A stretch of DNA of 64,000 bases from Madurella fahalii (lineage: Eukaryota; Ascomycota; Sordariomycetes; Sordariales), in the NCBI GenBank assembly GCA_029876055.1, contig CM056878.1, positions 434,001-498,000 of the forward strand, written 5' to 3'. The notes under the pieces are model-generated. The model was not told the DNA's origin, did no database searches, and saw only the letters and a list, made by a program, of their open reading frames with translations. The first letter of the stretch is position 1. Every line of letters begins with the position of its first letter. The position numbers were made by a program, and so were the translations under genes. Positions 9,745-19,330 of this stretch are shown here, piece after piece.

Positions 9745-11446
9745 GGTGTTGAGTGGATTATGATGTGTAATGTTGATGATGTGTGATGTTGATATGTGTG
9801 ATGTGTGATGCAGGTGGTTGAAGAATGATTGACTTTAAAATTGTTGTCTTTGTTTTTCACTTGTCTTCGAGCAATGGCTAGTGGTCTGTAATTGCACAGG
9901 AAGATTTGTCGAGGGGCAGTGTGACGTCTTTAAGTCCTTTTTTCCATGCCCTCCCTCAAAACCCCCCGAATTGGGCCGAAGAATAGGGAACCTTATGGTT
10001 TCTCTCTCTGGCGATGACGAAGGATCGTCCTGCCTCTCGGAGCTTTCCACGCAGGACCCTTGGACCTCACCCCTCCGAATGTACCCCATTTCGTCGTGCG
10101 ATCCATACTCTGCTAACGGGCGGCTCAAGAAAACTCCTTTCGGGGGGTTCAAAGTCCTGTGTTGGGTAGATGGTGGGTGTCGAAGGCCCGGTTTGGTCTG
10201 ATGCTGCACCAACCGGTTCCTTGCACACCCCCAGCGCGGCACTTGGCATCCGACCAATCGTCTCCGCACGACGCGCGGCCGGAGGTCCGGTGATGCGCAT
10301 GCTTGTTTCTACACCCGCACTGGAGAAGGGACTTGGCCTATATTAACCGTGATTAACGCTACTCGTGCGTAAATTACCCACCCCTTACTTGGTGTCTTGT
10401 CGTTGGTTGTCAGTTGATGGGCTGCATGAGCGCTGGTTAGCCGCGCTGGGAAGGTGCCTGGATTGTAAGATTGTACGCTTAGGAGGATGGGCCACATCGT
10501 CTCCCCCCATCCCCACACGTCAACCCCCAAGTTTTGGTTCAAAATCCCCCGCATCGCATTTGTAAGCCGTTACGTTAGGGCGCTCAATTACGCTTGGGGT
10601 TCGTCATTGGCGAACCCAGACCAGCACCGTTACATTCGGCCGCTTGCCACCCGGCAGCCCCATCTCGGCTCCAGATCTGACGTCTGCGTTTGGGGCAGTT
10701 GGCCCGGTTCGCGGCGCTGTCACGGCCGGTGTCCGGAAACGGGAACCACAGCAACAGGGTCCGTCTCTGGCCCGATACCGTATACGGCAACATCATGGAG
10801 TTGCAAGAGGACTTTTCAATTTGAGAGGGTTTAGGTGAGGACAGAGCCCCGACGGCATGTTTGCCGGAAAGTTGCCGCATTCCATTCTTCGTGCAAATGT
10901 GCATTCAAGCCTACGTACCTAAGGTAGCTTCTGGTGGCGGGGCCGAGGCCCGTTCATGAGATGGGGGGCCCAAAACGGGAAAGCCCAAGACGCCGTCCGG
11001 GCCGGAGGTGTGTGCCGGACTTGGAATACAGAGCCACCACCTCCGACTGGGCGTCAAGTCCAACTCCGACACTTCTACTTTGGTGGCGTCCATTCCACTG
11101 AAGGCCAAGGCAAACACGCATCACTCAAGACCGGGCAACGCTCTCCTCCAGGCTCCCCAAATTATCCGTAGCGGTTCGGCGCGAGAAGAGTCGGACGACA
11201 TAGTTACTTTAGGTATGTATCTATGCTGGCATTCTTCCTCGTTCACTGACAGTTGCCATTTTCCGCCGTGCCAATCGCGTTTGTCTCGTCTGCAGCGCCC
11301 CTTCCACCGAGGTGATTGTTATGTTGAACCCGCCGTTGCCAGGGCATTCTCTTCTGCAGAGCTTGTCCCGCGACTCGCAGAATGCCCGCAGTGGTAGCTC
11401 CCCTAAAATCACCGCTACCGACGAGAATGACGGAGGAAGCCAATTG
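9745..11446. other. Long intergenic stretch, no intact gene
   Basis: It begins with a low-complexity TGTGATG-type repeat (about 9750-9812), probably promoter/5' UTR of the secreted protein. The rest has normal base composition with short frames on both strands and no recognised family. Small inverted repeats occur, for example GGGTTCG...CGAACCC near 10598-10620. The kinase relic may start a little before 11447. Confidence 0.4.
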
Positions 11447-12740
11447 TACCCAGTCTCTCTAGGCAACCGTTTTGGGGCGCCAGCAGAATCCCGAGCTGTT
11501 CTGCGTCGTCCACAAGCTCGGCCGGGGTAAATGTGCAACAGTTTGGCTATGCCGTGACACGGACAACGAGAAGTGAGCGGCAGTCAAAATCAACGTCACA
11601 ACCGCGTCGGCTCGGGGCAACGGGCGGGTGGCCTGCGATTATCTCCGGCTGATATGATCCCGGAGAACTCGAGCAACACCATATCGCGATACCACTCGGA
11701 CCTTTTCTGGTTCGAGCCCGGACGGCGAGCATCTATGCGAGGTCCTTCCGTTCGTTGGTCCGAGCCTCTCGGGCGTTACCGAGGTGTATGCTCACTGCGG
11801 CTCGCTTCTAAAGGACATATGCCGCCAGCTCATTGACGCCACGTCGTTCCTTCATAGCAAGGGCGTCTGCCACGGCGACTTTTGGCCTGAGAACATCCTA
11901 TTTCCGAAGTGACAACGTAAATTCGTGGTCCGAAAACGCCCTACTAAAAGCGATACGCAAACAGCAGATGACCAGCAACCGGGCGACCGAATGGATTCTT
12001 CAAATTTAGACTTCGGCTGTGGTCGCTGTACGACACAGATTGCCGTCATCAACTCTGGCTCGGCGTATATGGCCCAGGATGCCGGCCAACGCCAACCAAG
12101 GTTTAGGCGCCTAGTCCCCTAAGCCGCGCCCGAGGAACTTCAACAATTCCGTCGGATGCCCAACCGATACCTAGTCCTTAGCCTGCACTATTTAGCGCAT
12201 CGTAACCGGAATGCTCGCTATCGCCTCATCAGACCAGTCATAATGAAACGGTATAAGGCGGTCTGCTCCGCGCGGTTTAGGATGCCTCGGCTCTTTCAGG
12301 AGGTCCTCCGGGACCGCTTCTTGCCTATGATAGGAAAGGAGGACAATAGTATTGCCAGCCAGCGCTATGAAGATACCGGGCTTCTCCCTGAATACCAACC
12401 GTCGATTTACGGCAGGAACTGGCCCCATTTGGGTCCGCAGTTCTGACTCAGGCCCTAGCCGAAACAGGAAGTCAGAAACCTGGTGGACATGTTGATGGCC
12501 GTATTCAACTGGGACTACCACCAACGTACGACAGCGCAGGACCTCCTGGGGTATCCGTGGCCCAGTCCCAAGGTTCGCTAGAAGCGTAGGGCCAGAGAGT
12601 GATTGACGATCGCATATTGGCGAGAGGCTCTTCGCAAGATGATGAGGATGACGACAGAAGCCTATTCTTGGGTCAGCTGGTTCAGGACGCCCTTTCGCAG
12701 TATGGTTTTCTGAATTCAATGAAACTGATTGTTCTTACAG
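11312..12740 (+). pseudogene. Protein-kinase relic (SRPK-like)
   Basis: A decayed serine/threonine-kinase gene. Motifs occur in the right order but in different frames. YPVSLGNRFGAPAES lies near 11447. A glycine-loop remnant (LGRG, then TVWLCRDTDNEK) lies near 11515-11573. The VAIK-type lysine strand (AAVKINVT) is at about 11577-11600. A catalytic loop (HSKGVCHGDFWPENILF) lies near 11850-11905. A DFG-like NLDFGCG is near 12003-12020 and an APE motif (APEEL) near 12126-12140. The HGD-PEN loop resembles fungal SRPK-type kinases. A TGA at 11574-11576 stands where the family has Trp (TGG), and several frameshifts follow, so no functional kinase can be made. GC content is still normal, so decay is moderate. 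Confidence 0.75.
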
Positions 12741-13741
12741 ACAACGCCCTGTCAGTAGCGTGTTATATGGAATAGATTGAGTGCCATACGGGGTACTGAT
12801 GCAGTTGTTTCACCTGCTAAAGTGCACCTTCATCACTCCTACCACCTATTATGGAAAGGACAGCTCATCTCTCAGGCCCATTCCAACAAGAGGTGGGAGC
12901 GATGACTGAAAATCGTAGCCAAGGTAATTTCACCATCACATTGGGGAAGACAGGTTGCTGTATCAGCGATCTGGTTCGTTTGAGATGTCGAGACCCTGTA
13001 GCAGACATGATTGCTGTCCTCTGCGCAACTTGTCGAGCAGGATAGACTGTGATGAGGGCGTGTGAAGTGGACTAGGCGTGAAGGACAATGACGGACAGGG
13101 GATGGCTGGGTATTAAGGTGCACGCTGATCGCCTGAGGATAAGTAAGGTATCAATCACTTGTAACTCGGGGAAGATGTTAAACTTGAAAAAGGACAATAT
13201 GAGAACCATCGGGAGCAATATCATTGGGAGATTTATATGCGCCCGTCTAAAATTGGTTTTTTTATTGAGGTAAGGGTACCAAATTCGTCTAGTTGTGTAT
13301 GATGTACGTCGGCCTGAGCTAATCCTCCCGCAACGCACCGCGAAGGTTGGCTCTCCTGTAGACCCAAGACTCCAAACACCAGCAGCATAGAGGGTTGATC
13401 TGCTCGTTCTGTGGGTAGTGAGCTACATCACTAGGCTATCTGAACGCCGGCGGAGTGATGGTGGCGGGTACTTCAGATTCCCGGAAAGCGAGATCGCCTC
13501 AAAACATCAAGAGATTATTCCTTTCAATTTCAAGACAGGCTTGCGAGACGGTAGTTACACTTAGCAGTTGCGATGGTTGGAAAAGAAAGGTACTCTGCCG
13601 CCCAGTAGATGTCATGTTGGAGCCAACAGGTTGTGACCTGGCTGGGGGAGTGTCCCTATGGTCTCCAGTCAGTGAAGACAAGCTTAGAACAGTATTTGGA
13701 ATTGTATCAACCAATGTCTTGGTGTCCAATGCCCGCCATTC
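12741..13741. other. Intergenic, no gene recognised
   Basis: This is spacer between the kinase relic and the 3' end of the DUF3445 gene. The + strand frame starting at 13455 runs into the DUF3445 gene antisense and is a shadow of it. No RNA gene or repeat was seen. Confidence 0.4.
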
Positions 13742-15320
13742 TCATTCCAACCCCTGCTGCTGCCGCCGCCATTTCTCCTCCCAGCCAGGAAAGAAGGGGC
13801 TCTCATCCAGCGTCCCTACTTCCCAGTCAGCCGGCACAAGCCCGTTTTCCACTTGCTCCGCTGCCCACTCCTCTAGCGCCTTCACCGCCACCTTCTTCAC
13901 ATGCTTCTCCACCTTGTACTCCACCATCTCCCCCTTCCCCTCCGTCAACACCTTATGCAGCAGTGCCGGAACAAACGCCTCATCCCTCAGCTCCTCCAGC
14001 CGCGTGAACGTCGCCTTGAAATTGAACGCCACCGCCCCGCTGATAGGCAGCCTCCTCAGCGTCTGCGCATCGCACCGGAGCCGGATATCCTCGACTCCCA
14101 ACTCGTCTTCCCGGCCGCCCACAAACCTCCCCCGCCTCCATTCCCGCCCTTCCTCGGCCTCGGCCTCGGGACTCGCAAACAACACCTCCCCGTCCTCCAG
14201 GCTCCACGAACACCGCATCACCGGCGCGTCGGTGGCCACCTTGGCAAACCACCGGTCCATGCTCATGGCCATGCGCCCGGCGCCCGGCACGTCGGCGTGG
14301 ATGGACCGCAGCGGGGCATCGCGGTGCTGGGCGACGTGCCAGCCGACGGAGGAGCAGACGGCAGCGGCGCGGAGGTAGTAGAGGCCGTCGGATTCGCTGC
14401 GGAGCATGAGGGCGTAGTCCTCGGGGACGTTGGCGAAGATGGCGCGGAGGGGCGGGGTGGTGGCGAGGTTGGTGGTGGTGCCGAGCAGGCGGTTGTGGAA
14501 GAGGGCGTTGTCGGAGGCGGAGGCAGAGGAGGCGGAGAGGGAGAAGTGCGCCGGGTAGCGGGCGGCCAGGAACTGCAGGAGCATTTCCGCCAGCTCGCGC
14601 ACGGCGAGCTCCGCCCCCGCTGATTGGAACAGGATCCGGCTGCCGTGTTGTGCTAGCAGCTGCTGGCGCGCGCGCATGGTCGGGACGTAGTTGCGCTCCA
14701 GCTCGACCCACCAGTCCGGGGAGTACTTCATTAATGCTGGGGAATGCTAGTTAGTTGGCTGGATTAGGGGAGGGTACGAGAGCAAAGAGGCGCTGACCCA
14801 TGTGCTGGTGGTAGTTCCAGCGGAACGGTCTGAATGGGCGGAACAGGGCTTTGGAAATGTCCCACATCGGGCTGACAGGCTCGGGGTTCGGGACGCCGCT
14901 CAGCAGAGCGTAGTTAGGGAACCGGCCGAGGGCTCGGATTTCCTGTGTTGCGAAGCCGGTAGGTGTGTACTGGTTGTCTTTGCTCAGATCGGGTGTTACG
15001 GTTGTTGGTATCGCCTGGGAACTGAGCACCGAGAGCGGGATCTCAGGCTGCAGCGCCCATTTCTCAAACTGAGGAAGCCTGGCGAGGACATGGCGTCTGG
15101 AGGGAGGGAACTGGAGCAAATACGGCGGCGTCTGTATCGGAGACCTGAACGAGAGTAGAAACCGCCGCACTAATCCAAGCAGAAGCAGAAAACCCGCTAT
15201 AGCCCCTAGAAGTAGAGCGGGCAGAAACAGAATCGGGTGGTCGAAGAAAGTATACAATGCCATCTCGAGGTTCTCTAACTTGGGAACGACGACACACAGA
15301 CGCGTCGACAAAGATGCCAA
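13742..15320 (-). CDS. DUF3445 protein (heme-dependent oxidative N-demethylase-like)
   Basis: Two exons, 15320-14798 and 14736-13742, join in phase (61-nt intron) to 505 aa. The family includes heme-dependent oxidative N-demethylases. The N-terminus has one membrane helix (LFLPALLLGAIAGFLLLLGL, about residues 30-50), so the protein is probably membrane-anchored. The splice restores the family core: FRPFRWNYHQHMALMKYSPD, then WWVELERNYVPTMRAR. Later markers are VCSSVGWHVAQHRDAPLRSI, HADVPGAGRMAMSMDRWFAK and the CSWSLEDGEVLF segment. A second ATG nineteen codons in (EMALYTFF) is an alternative start. Many long GC-driven antisense frames overlap exon 2 and are not genes. The substrate is unknown. 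Confidence 0.82.
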
Positions 15321-16000
15321 CCGTAGTAGTGTATTTACACGGTACCTGTCGTCTTGACGGAAAGCTGCCCCTCATCCGGTACGTGGCCGATTATGACCAA
15401 TGAGGTGCGTACCTGGCCAGGTAGTGGTCATGAGGGGCAGCACCCACAACTCAGCTTCTGGGGCAGGGTTTCCCCTTCAGGGCAAACCCCGGTCAGCTTG
15501 CGGTGTCAGAATTTCGCTTGCTTCCTCCGCAGTTGATAAATTTTACTAGGAGTACTGTGATGAGTTCAACCGCCTTTTTCTTTCTTTCCCCTCAAATGCT
15601 CATCTAGGAAGTGGGAATGGTCTATCCGACCTTACAAAGTTTGGTTCGCATAGAGCTGGAATTGTTTACTTCAGTTATCAGTACAATCTTATAGTGATGA
15701 CTCCAGGGGAAGCGGGGATCGCTTCGCTCAGCTCCCTATTCCATGCCTTGGTCCTTTCAGATCTCTACGTAAATTAATCGTTATACGAAGGCACTTGGTC
15801 GCTCGGAAGGAAAAAACTGTCCTCAATGCTCAGCTGTAGTTGTCAGGAGCTCAACAAAGGAGGGTTTTCACAGTCAGGCACAAGCTCAATCTAAACGCAG
15901 CGGTTTTGAAATAGATGCCCTTTTGCTTGCCCCTTCATGCTCAGTCCCATGGTGAACAGGACTCCATCGCCGATATTGAGGGGCTACAGCTTTCAATTAT
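15321..16000. other. Intergenic, promoter of DUF3445 gene and 3' side of repeat protein
   Basis: Spacer between two minus-strand genes. No coding family, repeat or RNA gene was recognised. The DUF3445 promoter is expected just above 15320. Confidence 0.35.
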
Positions 16001-16456
16001 TTACTCGGCATCAGGCTTGGACCCTTTTCCGGGGCCTTTGCCCTTGCCCTTCCCCTTGCCCTTGCCCTTCCCGGGACCCTTCCCCTTCCCCTTGCCCTTT
16101 CCCTTGCCCTTCCCCGGCCCCTTTCCTTTACCGGGTCCCTTACCCTTGCCTTTTCCCTTTCCCTTGCCTTTACCCTTGCCCTTGCCCTTGCTCTTGCCTT
16201 TGCCCTTGGGGGGCTTCTTCTTGTCGTCGTCTTCGTCTTCGTCCTTGTCTTTTTCCTTGTCCTTGCCCTTGTCCTTATCCTTATCGCCGGCGACGGAGTC
16301 GATGTCGATGGCAGCGGCAGCAGCGCGCTCAGCGAGAGCCTCAGCCTCGGCGTTGCGGACTTCAATATCGGCACCGGGGGCGTCAGGCAGGGGGACCGCG
16401 AGGGCCGCCACGTACGGAACGGCGAGGAGGGCTGTGAGGAAAACCTTGGGAAGCAT
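16001..16456 (-). CDS. Secreted Lys-Gly repeat protein
   Basis: A protein of about 151 aa starting at the ATG 16456-16454, chosen because it opens a perfect signal peptide (MLPKVFLTALLAVPYVAALA). The mature part has three zones: a short Glu/Ala-rich region (EVRNAEAEALAERAAAAAID), an alternating Asp/Lys region (DKDKDKGKDKEKDKDEDEDD), and about 70 residues of KG repeats broken by PG. It ends SKPDAE. There is no cysteine. The polycationic tail could bind polyanions such as nucleic acid, cell-wall phosphate or host surfaces; this is inference. The coding tract is nearly pure CCCTT/CCTTG on the plus strand, so it is also a minisatellite likely to change length by slippage. Frames in the other phases here are repeats read out of frame. 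Confidence 0.75.
   Translation of the reverse strand: MLPKVFLTALLAVPYVAALAVPLPDAPGADIEVRNAEAEALAERAAAAAIDIDSVAGDKDKDKGKDKEKDKDEDEDDDKKKPPKGKGKSKGKGKGKGKGKGKGKGKGPGKGKGPGKGKGKGKGKGKGPGKGKGKGKGKGKGPGKGSKPDAE
16021..16215. repeat. CCCTTG-type hexanucleotide repeat tract inside the KG gene
   Basis: The tract is built from imperfect 6-nt units (CCCTTG, CCCTTC, CTTTCC) on the plus strand. It encodes the KG/PG repeats on the minus strand. Strand asymmetry is strong: C and T make up nearly everything except the G in each unit. Confidence 0.8.
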
Positions 16457-19330
16457 TTTGACCTGTGATTGCTGGCTCAGGAATGAGAGAGCTTGTTCAA
16501 GACGGGCAGTGGATAAGAGACAGAGACTTGTGCTTGGATCGGTTTCTCCTGGGCTCAAGGAGTCTGGCTCGGTTGCGCTGACGAGAGTGAGTGTGGCTTT
16601 ATATAAACCGAATCTAGCGTGCGATGCAACACCTCAGTCGTCTGCGTCGTTACGCCATCACGAGTTTCGAGAATGAGATTGCCATGGAACGTTTGGGAGA
16701 TTACCCTGCCATATCGTGTGATGGCATCGGATGGAGGCCAATTTGGAAGAAATTGATTCCGGGCATGGGGGATGAAGGCTAGACCGCCGCTAGTATTCTA
16801 GGACATATACAGCTGGGTGTTGTGAGGCGCGCTACGGCCACATGTTGTACGTCAGAACCGGACTTCGCGATATTAGGACAAGAGGAGGGTGCGGGCAACT
16901 GAGGTCTAGCAACACCCGGCACTTATGATTACCATTATGGAAGGTACCAAAAGCAGGTAGGTATAAAATATCGTGATATGGCGTAAACTTTAGGCGAGGG
17001 GTTTCAGCAACAGGAACACATTACCGATTGGTGGGAGAAATTCTGAGCTGATCAGCGCAGAACACGAAGCATATCTTGCCTCCAGCTGTCTTTCTATTAG
17101 CGTACACATGGATTTTTCAAAGTCAACATTGCAATTCTAGGTCTCAAACAGGTCTCCTTTCGTTAGTGTCTGGGAAGGTATTGATCGTAGTTCGCTCATG
17201 TGGTTTGGTCCCATGGCCAGTCGACACTAGAACACCCTAACCCTCTTTCCCATTCCTTTAAACTTTTGGGACGAATAGGGGGTGTTCCGGGGGATCAACC
17301 GGGCCATCGGGACCCTGTGGGAACCCTTGTATCTAAGGTCCAATGAGAGCTTGCGGGTAAACGACTCCCACAAATGCAAGGTTCGGCAGAATCGAACGCC
17401 TAATCGTTCCCGCCCTGTATTTAACACCTGTTTGCCAACTTCGGTCAAGATGTCTCAATATACAATAGCGGTTCGGATGACCATAAAGGCAGACACTTAC
17501 GCAATCCTCGTGGTGGTGAGGTAGTTTTCGGGGTTCGTTCCGGCCGGAACATAAGCGTACGCGATGGCTACCCGGAACCTAATGACCAATCGTAGGCAGG
17601 TTGAGATTACGGCGAGCGAGTGCAGATAATCAAGTGCCGTGCGTTCAGTTGTTTTGCTACATGTTCGTCATATACTATGGGCTCTCCGCAGTGCTGGGCA
17701 GGCTCAGCCGCGCACGAGATTATCCTCCGCAATAAGTATTGCTCGCCAAGATGACTGTCTTCTCGTTTCTTTTACTCTGGGTGCGCCTGTACCGGTCTTC
17801 TCCAGCTGCCATGTAATTATCTCCCCGTTGGTATTGTTGACGATGCTGAAATTTACGTAAAACTCGAGCACGCGTAATCCAAGATGATACGGGACGGTTC
17901 TGTACGGGGCCTCCCCGCATTCTCTTTTCTTGGCTACGGTCTCCGTGAGCCTCCAAGAGAACTTGGCAAATACCGGAAACGTGCACGTAAGAGCTGAGTA
18001 GCCTGATGGAGGAGGACAAGACATTGGCAAACAACGGCAACCGGTTGGTCTGACCACCACCCGGCGAAAAACCGTTCTTGATCTGCCGAACCGCTTGCCG
18101 ACTCCCAAGGAACGAAACAAACAGAGTTGGTTGAATGATTCAACGGACGCCAGTTCCTGGAAATGCTCTGGATGTTGTCGTGGCTAAAGCCTACACGGAC
18201 CGGTGTCTCCCTGGCAAAACCGCACGTTTATGCGACAATCGTGGCGGTAAATTCCGTTCCACAGTGGCAAAATGAGAACGTCAATGGATTGATCTCATCT
18301 CCATGGGCTCCTGTAATCCTAGCTCTTGCTGGTTACTAATCCAAGTGGATACCTGGCAGCTTCAAAGCACGACAAGGAGCTTTAGCACGCACTTGTAATT
18401 CGAAGAACTGACACTGGATCAAGTGAATGACGCGAATTCAGAAACTTCTGACTGTGACTCCACTAGGAGGAGAGTGGGTACTGTAACCATGATTGCTCTT
18501 GATCTCAATGCCTAGCACTAGTAGTGAGGAGTACCTTGGTACGTACTGATGACAACCAGCTGAGCACAACGACAACCTCATCTGTGGTGGGGTTACTACT
18601 GATAGCGCTGGGCGTAGATCCGGCCAGAGATTGTACCGTAGGAGAGCAGATCAAGGAAATTATTGCCCGTGACCAGCCGCCGGTGGGTGAGCTACTAATT
18701 AGTTACTAGAGAGACCCGATAGAGCAAGTTTGAGCGCTCAAAAACAATTCGGTTAATACCTAGGCATCTCCTTTAATCTCCAGACTGCCGCTAGACCTCG
18801 GAGCGTTGATCATCAGGTCTACTCATTTCCTTGGGCAATCTCTGCAGCTCAATAGTTTAATTACTCCACCGTTATGATTGTCCAATACTTGAGAATTCCG
18901 TCCGGTATCGCTCAGCACAGTTATCGCGAGGTGCCCGTCAAGGTTCTGAGATGAAGCGGGGAGCCAAAGCTGACAGAGACGCGCCACGCGCCACGTGTCA
19001 CGGCGAATCACAGCGGCCACGCGTGACCTTCGGGCTTTGGAGCAGCCTCATTCTGTTTATTGGCGTTGGATGGAAAGGAAGGCCTGTGCGGCGTGGCCAC
19101 CAGTGAAGGTTTTCACAAAAACACAATTATTCCACACAAAGCCAGGCTTCTTTCAAGACACCGCGTTCCTTTTCAACAACCCAACCCACCCAAACCTTCT
19201 GCCACCACCGTGTCCTGTCGCACATCTCGATCTCTATGCCAATTACCCTGGGAGCTATTCATATGCACAACGTTGCTTATTAACTATGTATGTATTTGCC
19301 TTAAGAAATAGCAACACAAGGGTTGGCTAA
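16457..19330. other. Long gene-poor spacer
   Basis: No intact gene was recognised in this 2.9 kb. A minus-strand open region at 18120-17704 has some coding-like character (segments such as FFAGWWSDQPVAVVCQCLVL and FYVNFSIVNNTNGEIITW in two frames) and may be a gene relic, but I cannot name it. A 14-nt perfect palindrome (GTTCCGGCCGGAAC) lies at 17537-17550. The last 300 bases must contain the promoter and probably a first exon of the helicase gene. Confidence 0.4.

Noticed and set aside
13455..14711. Long plus- and minus-strand frames of 240-307 codons overlapping the DUF3445 gene
   Set aside because: They are antisense or out-of-phase to a recognised gene, with Pro/Arg/Gly-rich compositions caused by high GC.
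17229..17245. CCCTAACCCT resembles fungal telomere repeat
   Set aside because: Less than two units, with no array; likely chance.
17704..18120. Minus-strand open frame with coding-like segments
   Set aside because: No family recognised and neighbouring frames share the apparent homology; at most a relic, so described only in the intergenic entry.
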